A stretch of 64,000 nt of DNA. It comes from Aurantimicrobium minutum (GTDB lineage: Bacteria > Actinomycetota > Actinomycetes > Actinomycetales > Microbacteriaceae). The stretch spans positions 1,488,001 through 1,552,000 of the forward strand of contig NZ_AP017457.1 in NCBI RefSeq assembly GCF_002355535.1, given 5' to 3'. Position numbers and translations under genes: made by a program. Every line of letters starts with the position of its first letter. The stretch's first letter is position 1. This document shows positions 7,719 to 16,701 of the stretch, piece after piece. Under the pieces are notes generated by a model. It searched no databases and was not told the DNA's origin. It saw only the letters and a program-made list of their open reading frames with translations.

Positions 7719-8651
7719 GTGACTTCTGTTGATATCGCTCGAGCTGCTCATGCTTTGAAGCAGGGCTGGCTCGTAGCGTTCCCCACCGAGACCGTCTACG
7801 GTCTCGGTGCTGACGCAGAAAATCCTGAAGCGGTTGCCAGAATTTACCGCGCCAAGGGGCGCCCAGCAGACCACCCATTGATCGTGCACATCAGCACAGC
7901 AGAGTTGGTTGACCAGTGGGCTAGTGAAGTTCCTGACTATGCCCGCACCCTCGCGCGCGATTTCTGGCCTGGCCCCATGACGCTCATCCTCTCCCGGTCA
8001 ACCCGAGCCGGCGACTTTGTCACTGGCGGTCAAGACACCGTAGGACTCAGAATTCCCAATAATGAGATTGCTCGTGAGCTTTTGGCAGAGTTTGTGCGAC
8101 TTGGTGGTTTCGGTGTTGCCGCACCGAGCGCAAACAGGTTTGGAAAAGTCTCTCCCACGACCGCTGCTGCGGTGAGAGAAGAGTTGAATGACTATCTCGA
8201 CTCTTCAGACATTGTTTTAGAGGGTGAGCAGTCTGAGGTGGGAATTGAATCCACCATTATTGACTGCACCGCAGAAGCTCCACGCATTCTTCGCCCGGGG
8301 GCCATCACTCAAGAGATGATTGAGCGCTCAACCGGATTGCGAGTCAAGGACGCTGACACAACCATTCGGGTCAGCGGGTCATTGGATTCTCACTATGCCC
8401 CTCGGGCCAAGGTGGTCTTGAATGAACAACCTCAACCTGGAGACGGGTTCATTGCTTTGAGCTCAGTGGCAATCCCAGAGGGAGTCGTGCGCCTTGCAGA
8501 ACCTCGGACCAACATTGAATATGCCACGCAGCTTTACTCGGCATTGAGAAAGGCAGATGAATTGGGCCTTTCACGAGTGGTCGCCATCACGCCAGAAGGT
8601 GACGATATCGCTTTAGCTATTGTTGATCGCTTACAGCGGGCCAGCTTCTAA
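7719..8651 (+). CDS. L-threonylcarbamoyladenylate synthase (Sua5/YwlC type)
   Basis: A 310-residue enzyme that makes threonylcarbamoyl-AMP from threonine, bicarbonate and ATP for the t6A modification at position 37 of ANN-decoding tRNAs. The YrdC domain (about 1-200) shows PTETVYGLGADA, the KGRPADHPLIVH motif and APSANRFGKVSPT. A linker and a smaller Sua5 C-terminal domain follow, ending in a Rossmann-like segment. GTG 7719 is preferred over TTG 7713 because AGGA sits six bases upstream of it. It converges with the amine oxidase gene, sharing a four-base interlocked stop. Confidence 0.92.
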   Translation: MTSVDIARAAHALKQGWLVAFPTETVYGLGADAENPEAVARIYRAKGRPADHPLIVHISTAELVDQWASEVPDYARTLARDFWPGPMTLILSRSTRAGDFVTGGQDTVGLRIPNNEIARELLAEFVRLGGFGVAAPSANRFGKVSPTTAAAVREELNDYLDSSDIVLEGEQSEVGIESTIIDCTAEAPRILRPGAITQEMIERSTGLRVKDADTTIRVSGSLDSHYAPRAKVVLNEQPQPGDGFIALSSVAIPEGVVRLAEPRTNIEYATQLYSALRKADELGLSRVVAITPEGDDIALAIVDRLQRASF

Positions 8652-9991
8652 AGACCAGACCACAGATTGCTGATGTCGATCTGCTCCCCTAGAACATTCT
8701 GTGCTGCACGGTGTCCGGACATCAGTGCTGCGGTGACCGTTGCTGGGTCTTCTCGCCAGGTGGCCTCGCCAGCTATGTGCAGAACTCCTCCTACTGGTGT
8801 TGCAAGGATGTCGTGTTCGGAAGTGTCAGCACCCACGGTCAAATAGGAATAGGCCCCTCGAGCAAACGGATCATCCTTCCACGCCGTGCGGTGAATCGTG
8901 TGAGGAAGAGGCACGTCATCGCCGTAGATTTCTCGCAGCGACTTCGTAATCAGCCCAGCTACCTCGGTATCTGAGAGGTGTCGAGTTTCAATGGCGCACG
9001 GTCCGGCTGCGAAAGTCAATAGTGCTGGAGTGCCATGAAGGCTGCTGAGGTCATACCAGGAGTGCCACCAGTCACCGGCAGCTCCTTGCCGGCGGAAGGC
9101 ATAAATGTCCTCGTCCCAGAACCGGGTGTCATAGCGAAGGATGACCTTTTCAAAATCATTCATACGGAAACTGTTCACTGCATGGTGAACCTCTGCAGGT
9201 AGCGGTGGTTCAATACGGAAGTCATCGGAGTTTAAAACTCCGATGGGAACTGTGATGATGACCTGATCGGCGCTGAAGTCACCCTGATTGCTGTGAACGG
9301 TAACTCCCTCACCGCTCCATGTCACGCGAGTGACTGTGTGGTTCAGGCGCACATCGATATCAGCTGCCAAGCCATGAGCGAGGACGTCATACCCTTTGGG
9401 GAAAACGACTTCGTCGCCGTCAACTTCCTCGTTATCAAGACCATGCGCATCGATAAGAGTGAAGTGGGCGCCGTCTTGTTCCTCAGTTCTATGCTGCATG
9501 TATTCGCGCACACGTTGTGAGCGCTCCTTATTCCACCCGATTGTCTCGAGAGCACGATCGACTGCCTGGGCATAAGAACTACCCGAGGGGATGGTCTCGA
9601 TGACTTCTGCGAGTACCGTGTCGAAATAGTGAATGTCTTCGGTGAAAGCACGTGCTTGTTCCACACTGAGGCGCTTTCCTTCAGGATCGAAGTACACAAT
9701 AGGCCTTCCATCGGGCTGGAAGCTACCTACCGTGAATTCGATCATGGGCATCCCCAGCGCAGCACACATCCGCTCAACAGGACTGTCGTCGATGCCATGA
9801 ATCCAAGACGCCCCTAAGTCGGTGACGTAGCCATCGCGATGTTCGGAGTGAAGCCGGCCACCGAGACGATCTCGTGCTTCAAGAACCATCACCGAGTTGC
9901 CGTGCTGTTGCAGCAGGCGGGCTGCCGTGAGGCCTGATACCCCGGCGCCAATAACGAGAGTGTTGACGTGAGCAGTCATGTCAGTTCTCAC
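8648..9991 (-). CDS. Flavin-containing amine oxidase
   Basis: A 447-residue FAD enzyme. The N-terminal dinucleotide-binding motif is VIGAGVSGLTAARLL, followed by VLEARDRLGGR and the substrate-side GASWIHG motif. The C-terminal FAD segment is LHIAGEATWREDPATVTAAL. This is the monoamine or polyamine oxidase group, which deaminates amines to aldehydes with release of ammonia and peroxide. Its start (GTG 9991, or ATG 9979) overlaps the stop of the permease gene by four bases, so the pair is an operon for uptake and oxidation of an amine or amino acid. The exact substrate is unknown. Confidence 0.88.
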   Translation of the reverse strand: MRTDMTAHVNTLVIGAGVSGLTAARLLQQHGNSVMVLEARDRLGGRLHSEHRDGYVTDLGASWIHGIDDSPVERMCAALGMPMIEFTVGSFQPDGRPIVYFDPEGKRLSVEQARAFTEDIHYFDTVLAEVIETIPSGSSYAQAVDRALETIGWNKERSQRVREYMQHRTEEQDGAHFTLIDAHGLDNEEVDGDEVVFPKGYDVLAHGLAADIDVRLNHTVTRVTWSGEGVTVHSNQGDFSADQVIITVPIGVLNSDDFRIEPPLPAEVHHAVNSFRMNDFEKVILRYDTRFWDEDIYAFRRQGAAGDWWHSWYDLSSLHGTPALLTFAAGPCAIETRHLSDTEVAGLITKSLREIYGDDVPLPHTIHRTAWKDDPFARGAYSYLTVGADTSEHDILATPVGGVLHIAGEATWREDPATVTAALMSGHRAAQNVLGEQIDISNLWSGL

Positions 9992-11487
9992 ACATCAGGA
10001 ACAAGCACAGGGGTTTCCCTGTTGAGGCTTTCGCGGCGGAAGAAGGGCTTTGATCCAGGACGAAGCCCCCATAGTCCCATCAATACAAAGCCAAGCAGAA
10101 TGGCACCAACACCAATGACGAAGGAGCCACCAACACCCAATAGAACGGTGTAGCCATAGTCGACATTGATCATGTCAAACGCTGACTGAATGAATGCGTA
10201 AGTCAACAGCAGTCCACCCAGCAGCGGGAAGATCCCACGCATCCAGAGGTTGCGTGCACTCTCGCGCAGTGTCTTCCGGAAATACCAGAACGCAGAGAAG
10301 CTCGTAATGGCGTAGTAGAAGGCAATAGCAAGACCCATAGAAGACAGCGAGTCAGCGAGCATATCGGTGGAGAGGAATGACATCACAACGTAGTAAGCGA
10401 TTGCTGCCACACCCATGACCACCGTAGAAAACCATGGAGTCTTGAAGCGGGGGTGAATCTGAGCAAACTTTGCAGGCAGAGCTTTATAGACAGCCATCGA
10501 AAGTGTTCCACGAGCGGTAGGCAAGATAGTGGTTTGCGTCGAGGAGGCGGCAGAGATCATGACCGCCAGAATGAGCAACCAACCCCACTGACCAAAGAAG
10601 GTGTCTCGAAGGACAGTAAAGACATCATCGAGATTGTCGGGGTTTGCTAAACCAAAGCCTGTTTCTCCAAAACCAGAAAACATCATGACGGCAACAGTGA
10701 CACCGACATACACAACGATGAGGATGACAATCGTCATCAAAGCAGCACGACCAGGAGTCTTCTTGGGATTACGTGTCTCTTCGTTGAGAGCAAGACAGGT
10801 ATCCCAACCCCAATAGATAAAGAGTGCTAGAAGTACGGCCTGCATAAACCCAGACCATGAACCAAGTTCTGCAGGGTTAAACCACGACCAGGAAAAGTTC
10901 ACAGAGTCAGCATTAGCGCCGGAGGTGGCATTGATAAATGCCAGAACTCCAAAGGCAACTAAGAGCCCCATCTGGAAAACCATGAGAACGGTTTGCATGC
11001 GCTCGCCGACTTGGAGCCCAAGAACACTGATCGCAGTCATCAGCGCAATGAATGCCACAGCAGTCCAGACAACAATGACGGGATCTTCTGCGAATCCAGG
11101 GTTACCCACGAGGTACCAGAAGTAAATCGCGGTGACCTCACTCACATTCGCCAACACCATCACGCTGGCAACAGCTAAAGCCCAGCCGCCAACCCATCCG
11201 GTAACCGGACCGAAAGCTTTGGCTCCCCAAACAAATGTTGTGCCACAGTCAGGCATTTCTCGGTTGAGTTCTTGGTACGCAAAGGCTGCAAAAATCATGG
11301 GGATGGCAGCAATGATGAACACCAAAGGTGCTTGTGCGCCGACGGCAAGAACCACGTAACCCAGTGTTGCCGCCAACGAATACAGCGGAGCAGTGGAGGC
11401 AAGACCAATGACGGTAGATCCGAATACTCCGAGGGTATTCGCTTGTAGTCCCTTGCCCGACGAAGGTGCCTGAGTGGGTGCGCTCAT
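9988..11487 (-). CDS. APC-family amino acid/polyamine permease
   Basis: A 499-residue membrane protein with about 12-14 hydrophobic segments and the APC pattern near the N-terminus (GSTVIGLASTAPLYSLAATLGY, then IPMIFAAFAYQELNREMPDCGTTF). The EPNC segment WGWDTCLALNEETRNPKKTPGRA is typical of APC transporters. It is upstream of and overlaps the amine oxidase gene. Together they suggest import of an amine (putrescine-like or aromatic) that is then oxidised. The substrate is an inference from that neighbour. Confidence 0.88.
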   Translation of the reverse strand: MSAPTQAPSSGKGLQANTLGVFGSTVIGLASTAPLYSLAATLGYVVLAVGAQAPLVFIIAAIPMIFAAFAYQELNREMPDCGTTFVWGAKAFGPVTGWVGGWALAVASVMVLANVSEVTAIYFWYLVGNPGFAEDPVIVVWTAVAFIALMTAISVLGLQVGERMQTVLMVFQMGLLVAFGVLAFINATSGANADSVNFSWSWFNPAELGSWSGFMQAVLLALFIYWGWDTCLALNEETRNPKKTPGRAALMTIVILIVVYVGVTVAVMMFSGFGETGFGLANPDNLDDVFTVLRDTFFGQWGWLLILAVMISAASSTQTTILPTARGTLSMAVYKALPAKFAQIHPRFKTPWFSTVVMGVAAIAYYVVMSFLSTDMLADSLSSMGLAIAFYYAITSFSAFWYFRKTLRESARNLWMRGIFPLLGGLLLTYAFIQSAFDMINVDYGYTVLLGVGGSFVIGVGAILLGFVLMGLWGLRPGSKPFFRRESLNRETPVLVPDV

Positions 11488-11572
11488 AGGGGATCCTCTC
11501 CAACGCTGCAGATGTCTTCATGCTAACCGAATCAACTGGGCCTCTCCATCAACTTCCTCGTCGCAAGATGAA

Positions 11573-11578
11573 TAGGCT
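11573..11578 (+). promoter_or_regulatory. -10 box for DUF429 gene (leaderless)
   Basis: TAGGCT ends six bases before ATG 11585. Confidence 0.55.
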
Positions 11579-11584
11579 TACTTC

Positions 11585-12334
11585 ATGTTCACTGCCGGAG
11601 TTGACCTCGCTGCGGAGCCCAAGGGCACCGCAGCGGCTGTGATCGAATGGTCCGCCGGAACTTCTGTCATCCGCGAGTTGTATCTCGGGGCAAGCGATGA
11701 CGTCATTGTTGATATCGCAGGCCGTGTGAACAAAATGGGCATTGATTGTGCACTGGGCTGGCCGAAAGAATTTATCCAATTTCTCACGGCGCAACAGTCT
11801 CTGCACGCGAAGAAAATAGATTTTGACGGTGGAATGGATTGGCGCAGACGGTTGGCATACCGGGAGACCGATCGCCACGTTCGTAGCGTTACCGGCCGGT
11901 GGCCGCTGAGTGTGGCAACCGATCGACTTGGTCTCACAGCAATGAGGTGTGCGGGTCTACTGTCCAAGGTGTCTGCATCGGGCATCGCGATTGATCGCAC
12001 CGGCGCAGGGTTAGTCGCGGAGGTCTATCCCGGAGCGGCGCTGAGGTTGTGGGGTTTCGATACGACCGGCTACCGAGTATCTGAGCACAAACGCGAAGAG
12101 CTTCTGAAGCTCATCTGTGACGAGGCACCGTGGATCGATTTGGGAGACCACAGGACAATGATGGTGAAATCCTGTGACGCCTTCGATGCAGTGATTGCCG
12201 CACTCGCAACACGCGCGGTAGCCACCGGGCGCTACCTCACGCCTTCACTACAGCAGCGAGAGTTCGCGCACTCTGAAGGCTGGATTTGTCTTCCACAGGA
12301 CACACTCGCCTCTGTGGTTGAGGACAACGTTTAG
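11585..12334 (+). CDS. DUF429 family protein
   Basis: A 249-residue protein with the DUF429 layout: an N-terminal GVDLAAEPKGTAAAVIEW strand-turn-strand that resembles an RNase H-like/actin-like fold, a central DCALGWP, the YRETDRHVR stretch, and C-terminal CDAFDAVIAALATRAVA. The fold relation is known for the family; the activity is not. It is cytosolic. It ends in a four-base interlocked stop with the UbiB-like gene on the other strand. Confidence 0.82.
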   Translation: MFTAGVDLAAEPKGTAAAVIEWSAGTSVIRELYLGASDDVIVDIAGRVNKMGIDCALGWPKEFIQFLTAQQSLHAKKIDFDGGMDWRRRLAYRETDRHVRSVTGRWPLSVATDRLGLTAMRCAGLLSKVSASGIAIDRTGAGLVAEVYPGAALRLWGFDTTGYRVSEHKREELLKLICDEAPWIDLGDHRTMMVKSCDAFDAVIAALATRAVATGRYLTPSLQQREFAHSEGWICLPQDTLASVVEDNV

Positions 12335-14061
12335 GGCAGCGGTCCTCGTCGAGCAATCACGTCCGCGAAGAGTGCGTGCAAAAGTGGAAGTGCTGAGGTA
12401 ATCATCAAGATGGTGCCAAGAGTTTCATCTCTTTCCATCACCATCAGCCCACCAATAAAGAAGACACCAAAGAGCACGGCGGAAACGACTCTGCGCACTG
12501 CCCGGTTCAATGCAGATGTTCTCTTTTCCAGATCAGGATTTCTGAGGGTGAGCTGCCCAAGTTCTGCTCGCGTGATGAGCGAATCCATGCGCTTGGGCAA
12601 TCGAGCTAGCAGGGCAAGTGAGCTCAGCCCGTCGCGCAGGAATGCCTGCACAACATTGCCTCCCTCGGCGCGGATGAGCTTGGCTGAGTAGGGCTCGATA
12701 GCGTTCCAGATGTTGAACTGTGGGTTCACTGAGCTACACACCCCAGAGGTGAGCGAGATAGCTCGGATTACAAGCAAGAAGTTCTCGGGGAATTGGAACG
12801 GTAATGCGCGCACAATGTCAGAGAACTCATTGACGAAGGCTTTGAATTCTCGGGGGTCAATAGTTTGAAGCTCGACAAAGCTCACTCCACCGAAACGATC
12901 AAAGACTTTGGTGAGCGCCCGCTCAAGTTCGACGGTGTCAGCTGTGGGCATGAGAACACCAATTTCACGCATTCCTTCCACCATGCCTGCGCCGTCGCGA
13001 GATGCAGCAGCAATCACGGTTGTTCGCAGCGCGCGACCAAGGCTGCTGGGAACTTCACCCATCATGCCAAAGTCGATAAAGGTCATTCTCCACGTCAGAC
13101 CGTTTTCATCTGGCTCTGCCAGTGGCTGAATGAAGATGTTGCCAGGGTGTGGGTCGGCGTGGAAGAAGCCGTGAATGAAAACCTGGTCAAACATGACGGC
13201 GGCAAACTCGTTGGCAACAGCCTCCGGGCTAATTCCAGCCGCTATCAGTGCATCGAGGTCGGTGATTTTGATGTTGGTGACATCTTCTTGGGTGAGCACC
13301 CGACGCGTTGATCGTTCCCACACCACCAGAGGTACACGAACTCGGGGGTTGTCGGCAAAGTTTTCCGCGAAGCGCTCTGCATTGGCCGCCTCGTTGAGGT
13401 AGTCAATTTCTTCCAAGCAGGTTTGTGCAAACTCATCCATCAACGCGGGGGCGTCAGCGCGCTTGTTGACCAAACTAATTCTGCTGAGCCATCCGGCAAC
13501 GCGTCGCAAGGCACTGAGGTCAACGTCAACAATTTGATCAATTCCCGGCCGCTGGATTTTTAGAATGACATTGAGTATTCCTGTGTCTTGTGCATCGAGC
13601 TCAGAAAGCGTTGCGCGGTGGACTTGCCCCAGTGATGCTGCAGCCAACGGTTCAGGGTCAACCTGACTGAAGATGCTCTCTAGGGGCATGCCAAGTTCTT
13701 TTTCTGCCAGAGCACGAATGAGGTCGAAGGGCACAGCAGGAACTTCGTCCTGCAGCCCTTCGAGCTCTTTGGTGATGACAGGGGGGAGGACATCTAGACG
13801 GGTAGACATGAATTGACCCAGCTTGATCAGCAAGCCGCTGAGGTCTAGGGCCAACTTTTGGAAGCTGCGCGCGATGTTTTTTAGTCTTTTGGTGCGGGTG
13901 CGATTGGGAACGCTGGACAGACCCATCCGGGGCAAAACGAGTTCATACCACCACAGCGAGGCAAGATGCCTGGCGGCAAAGCGAAGAATTCTGCGATAGC
14001 GCGCGCGTGCTTGACGAGCAGTCATCTGCTCGCTGGCAACGCCTGTGCTTGGGGTACCCAC
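12331..14061 (-). CDS. ABC1/UbiB (AarF)-family atypical kinase
   Basis: A 576-residue protein of the UbiB/AarF family. The kinase-like core shows the A-rich loop AAASLGQVHRA, an invariant-lysine segment ILKIQRPG, HADPHPGNIF for the catalytic loop and FIDFGMMG for the DFG-type metal site. Two hydrophobic segments near the C-terminus (about 530-570) anchor it in the membrane. Members act as ATPases supporting quinone or lipid handling; in this menaquinone-making organism the partner is unknown. It lies three bases downstream of the PadR gene, so it is in that operon and likely under PadR control. GTG 14061 is used; ATG 14025 is possible. Confidence 0.88.
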   Translation of the reverse strand: MGTPSTGVASEQMTARQARARYRRILRFAARHLASLWWYELVLPRMGLSSVPNRTRTKRLKNIARSFQKLALDLSGLLIKLGQFMSTRLDVLPPVITKELEGLQDEVPAVPFDLIRALAEKELGMPLESIFSQVDPEPLAAASLGQVHRATLSELDAQDTGILNVILKIQRPGIDQIVDVDLSALRRVAGWLSRISLVNKRADAPALMDEFAQTCLEEIDYLNEAANAERFAENFADNPRVRVPLVVWERSTRRVLTQEDVTNIKITDLDALIAAGISPEAVANEFAAVMFDQVFIHGFFHADPHPGNIFIQPLAEPDENGLTWRMTFIDFGMMGEVPSSLGRALRTTVIAAASRDGAGMVEGMREIGVLMPTADTVELERALTKVFDRFGGVSFVELQTIDPREFKAFVNEFSDIVRALPFQFPENFLLVIRAISLTSGVCSSVNPQFNIWNAIEPYSAKLIRAEGGNVVQAFLRDGLSSLALLARLPKRMDSLITRAELGQLTLRNPDLEKRTSALNRAVRRVVSAVLFGVFFIGGLMVMERDETLGTILMITSALPLLHALFADVIARRGPLP

Positions 14062-14064
14062 CCC

Positions 14065-14610
14065 TTAATTGTGCGTCACAATTGCGGAAAGTTTTTTCGC
14101 AGTTTCCTCGAGGAGTGCAGTTGCCTCCTCCATCTGGGCAGCATTTCCTAGCCGGGCAACATCTGCAGCAGCTTTTGCGACGCTTACACCTGAGCGAGCC
14201 AGAGCACCGCGTGGTCCAGAGGGACGATCAAATCCGGTTTCCCACGGAGCTGGTGATTCGGACTCGGCGGCGGCTACTTCTGTGCCCTCTTTGGTGAGGG
14301 AGTATGTTCGACGGCCCTTAGTTTCTTTAACCTCGAGCAGCCCTTCGTCGACGAGAAGTTGGAGGGTGGGGTAGACCGAGCCGGGGCTGGGCTTCCAGGC
14401 ACCACCGCTACGAGTCTCAATCTCATTCATGATTTGGTAGCCGTGCATCGGTGATTCGTTCAACAGTCTCAGCACGGCTGAGCGGACGTCGCCACGGCGC
14501 ATGCGCATGTCTACATTGCGCTTGAACTGTCCACCGAGGTCTTCGAGGGTTTGCAACGCTGAAGAAAGAGACCAGTCTGCGCCGGAATTTTTGGTCCATG
14601 TGTCTTTCAC
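14065..14610 (-). CDS. PadR-family transcriptional regulator
   Basis: A 181-residue protein. The PadR winged helix is at about 35-115, with [49 protein letters not shown] and the wing [11 protein letters not shown]-terminal helical segment would serve dimerisation. GTG 14610 has a clear AAGGAG six bases upstream, so it is preferred over the longer frame to 14640. It is the first gene of an operon with the UbiB-like kinase. A palindrome just upstream (14643-14656) fits autoregulation. Confidence 0.87.
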   Translation of the reverse strand: MKDTWTKNSGADWSLSSALQTLEDLGGQFKRNVDMRMRRGDVRSAVLRLLNESPMHGYQIMNEIETRSGGAWKPSPGSVYPTLQLLVDEGLLEVKETKGRRTYSLTKEGTEVAAAESESPAPWETGFDRPSGPRGALARSGVSVAKAAADVARLGNAAQMEEATALLEETAKKLSAIVTHN

Positions 14611-14642
14611 GTTGTTCTCCTTATCCACTGCTGCGAACACTT

Positions 14643-14656
14643 AACGATATATCGTT
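14643..14656. promoter_or_regulatory. Perfect palindrome, probable PadR operator
   Basis: AACGATATATCGTT is a 14-base perfect palindrome 33 bases upstream of the PadR start and on the other side 63 bases from the DUF2256 start. AT-rich palindromes of this type are used by several PadR regulators. Binding by this PadR is inference from position. Confidence 0.55.
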
Positions 14657-14706
14657 CACGTTGGGTGATAAAACCCGTGAATAACAATTCACAGCAATTA
14701 CTCAAC

Positions 14707-14712
14707 TACATT
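14707..14712 (+). promoter_or_regulatory. -10 box for DUF2256 gene (leaderless)
   Basis: TACATT ends six bases before ATG 14719. Confidence 0.45.
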
Positions 14713-14718
14713 GGGGGA

Positions 14719-14880
14719 ATGCCCCGCACTGCACAGACCAAGAACGGCTTCGCACCCAAAGTGTGTGAGCGCTGTGGTTTGCCTTTTGAATGGCGCAAGA
14801 AGTGGGCGCGTGAGTGGGAAAACGTGAAGTACTGCTCAGAAAAATGCCGCAGGACTAAGGGTCCACACCAAGATGGTTAA
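14719..14880 (+). CDS. DUF2256 zinc-binding protein
   Basis: A 53-residue protein with the DUF2256 signature: [14 protein letters not shown] followed by VKYCSEKCR, giving zinc ligands C16, C19, C39 and C43. DUF2256 genes often stand near photolyase or cryptochrome genes, and a photolyase lies 2.2 kb downstream here. The molecular role is unknown. ATG 14719 was taken because the -10 box lies six bases before it and the upstream extension to 14665 has no family match. Confidence 0.85.
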   Translation: MPRTAQTKNGFAPKVCERCGLPFEWRKKWAREWENVKYCSEKCRRTKGPHQDG

Positions 14881-14891
14881 GTTTCCTTGCT

Positions 14892-15467
14892 TTAGTGCAA
14901 GGAAGAATCAGCATCACCACTGAGCAGTCGTGTGAAAGTGACAGACAATCCAGCTCGGCTCGGGCTAGCAAGGAACAAACCAGCACGCCACGGCTTGTTG
15001 GGATCTAACGGCACTAACCGGACCAGCTGCCATTCGTCCTCACACCTTGCCCGAATTGTTAGGGCATCACCAGTGCGGCTCAGCCGCAAGTGAACCTCTT
15101 TGCCTTGCCACTGAGGAACGGGCGCAACAGACCAGTCACTGAGCTCTGAGGTAACGACAGCCCCGAGCTGCGCAAACCCATCTGCGAACTCAACTCCTGC
15201 CTTGATCCAGTGTGTGGGATCTGAGTAGACGAACAGACCTGCCTGGTCGAACTGCTGGTCATAGTTGAGCAGCCAACTCAATTCCAGCGAGGAATCTTGG
15301 GGGAAGTCATTAAGAAGAGCATGGCCATTGTCGTGAATAAACCCGTAAGACGTGGTGCGCCAAAAGTCACTTGCAGGCCGTGCTTCAACTACGAATCCTT
15401 CAGTACTGAAGGAGGTAGAGGCGGGTTCGTTGAGCCATTGTCCTGCGCCGAGCTCCATCTGCCTCAT
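14892..15467 (-). CDS. DUF1349 family protein
   Basis: A 191-residue protein with the DUF1349 pattern, a concanavalin-like beta-sandwich: DFWRTTSYGFIHDNGH, then YDQQFDQAGLFVYSD and WIKAGVEFADG, ending in the APSRAG-like ASPSRAGLSVTF. Structures of the family resemble glycan-binding lectin folds, but no catalytic residues are known. It has no signal peptide, so it is probably cytosolic. It is transcribed away from the downstream hydrolase gene. Confidence 0.8.
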   Translation of the reverse strand: MRQMELGAGQWLNEPASTSFSTEGFVVEARPASDFWRTTSYGFIHDNGHALLNDFPQDSSLELSWLLNYDQQFDQAGLFVYSDPTHWIKAGVEFADGFAQLGAVVTSELSDWSVAPVPQWQGKEVHLRLSRTGDALTIRARCEDEWQLVRLVPLDPNKPWRAGLFLASPSRAGLSVTFTRLLSGDADSSLH

Positions 15468-15558
15468 GAGGAAACTATGCCATGATTTTCATCCAACTCC
15501 CAGCAGTTCATTGAAGCGCTCGCATAGACTGAACCCGCAGTTTAACAAGGAGCCAAGC

Positions 15559-16647
15559 ATGAGCAATGTACTGATTAGCCAGGAAAAAATCTCCACCAGC
15601 CTTACAGGTGCTGATGCCTTCAAGGTTCGCTACCGGTCACATGATTTTCATGGCAAGCCCACTGAATCCACCGGAATTGTTATCGCTCCTGTAGGTCCCG
15701 GAGAAAACCGGAAGGTGATGAGCTGGGGGCACGGGACTACGGGAATGGGTGATGCTGCTTGTCCGTCAGTACAGCCAGACCCAGCGCGCGAACTAACTCT
15801 GTACTTTGACTCGGGTTCAGTCACACAAATTGATTACGGTGTACCTGGAGTGCAGAAATTCATCGACGAAGGCTGGGTCGTTGTTGCTACTGACTACCAA
15901 GGGCAGGGAACTGCTGGAGCTCACCAGTACACCGTCAATAGAACTAACGCGATTGATGCGATAGCTATCGTGCACGCAGCGCGTGAAATGAATGTCGGCG
16001 CTGGCACCAAGGTGGGTGTTATCGGTTGGTCTCAAGGTGGCGGAACTGCTGCTGCCGCAGCAGAACTTAATGAAGCAGACTACGGAGATCTTGAACTTGT
16101 CGGTGTTGCAGCAATGTCACCAGGTGTTCCTGCGATTGCCCTGAAACTTCCGGGTATGGCTGCCGCTCTCTCTTCTGGAGAACCTGCCACCGCCCCAGAC
16201 CCTCACTTGTTTATGATGCTCGGTGCCATGACTGAAGCTTTCCCCGACACATTATCGCTGGATGATGTGTTTACGGACCTGGGTAAGAAGCTGTACCACG
16301 AGAACTGGAACAGTGCACCTGTTCATCACTTTGGTGACATTCTTGCCCGCAACTTTAACTTGCACGGGCCTGTACTTGAGATCAACAAGGCGAAAATGCC
16401 CGCATGGTTCCAAGCTTTTGAAGAAGTTTCTGCAGCACAGAAGAAGCCCGTGTGCCCTGTCCTTGTCCTGATTGATGGACAAGACCCCAACGGCCCCTGC
16501 CCGCTGCCGTGGCAGCTCGGCTACATCGATGCGATCAAGGCCTTGGGTGGAGATGTCACGTCTTCGACCTATCCTCACGACGATCACTTCTCGCTGCCTC
16601 AGGCATCGATTGACGAAGCGCGCACCTGGCTCGATTCCAAGTTTTAG
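15559..16647 (+). CDS. Alpha/beta hydrolase, secretory-lipase (LIP) family
   Basis: A 362-residue hydrolase. The nucleophile elbow is GWSQGG, an oxyanion-side SWGHGTTGM lies earlier, and a C-terminal DGQDPNGP and HDDHF supply the acid and histidine. The layout matches the LIP family of secreted fungal and actinobacterial lipases, but no signal peptide is present, so the protein seems cytosolic. ATG 15559 has AAGGAG six bases upstream; the longer frame into 15352 would run against the DUF1349 gene and has no family match. The substrate is probably a short ester. Confidence 0.83.
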   Translation: MSNVLISQEKISTSLTGADAFKVRYRSHDFHGKPTESTGIVIAPVGPGENRKVMSWGHGTTGMGDAACPSVQPDPARELTLYFDSGSVTQIDYGVPGVQKFIDEGWVVVATDYQGQGTAGAHQYTVNRTNAIDAIAIVHAAREMNVGAGTKVGVIGWSQGGGTAAAAAELNEADYGDLELVGVAAMSPGVPAIALKLPGMAAALSSGEPATAPDPHLFMMLGAMTEAFPDTLSLDDVFTDLGKKLYHENWNSAPVHHFGDILARNFNLHGPVLEINKAKMPAWFQAFEEVSAAQKKPVCPVLVLIDGQDPNGPCPLPWQLGYIDAIKALGGDVTSSTYPHDDHFSLPQASIDEARTWLDSKF

Positions 16648-16669
16648 CCACATTCCCCAGCCAAAACGT

Positions 16670-16685
16670 ATACCCCCAGGGGTAT
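16670..16685. promoter_or_regulatory. CsoR/CstR-type operator on the rhodanese promoter
   Basis: ATACCCCCAGGGGTAT is a 7-base inverted repeat with a two-base centre. It matches the ATACCCC-GGGGTAT operators of the CsoR family, including CstR persulfide sensors. It ends four bases before the -10 box, so a bound repressor would block the promoter. The regulator gene is not in this window. Confidence 0.75.
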
Positions 16686-16689
16686 CTGC

Positions 16690-16695
16690 TAAGAT
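16690..16695 (+). promoter_or_regulatory. -10 box for rhodanese gene (leaderless)
   Basis: TAAGAT ends six bases before ATG 16702; the expected -35 position falls inside the palindrome at 16670-16685. Confidence 0.6.
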
Positions 16696-16701
16696 GGTCT
16701 C

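Noticed and set aside
12865-13311. Plus-strand frame of 148 codons inside the UbiB gene
   Set aside because: Shadow of a well-conserved kinase on the other strand.
15352-15558. N-terminal extension of the lipase-like protein
   Set aside because: No family match, it runs against the DUF1349 gene, and a good Shine-Dalgarno precedes ATG 15559.
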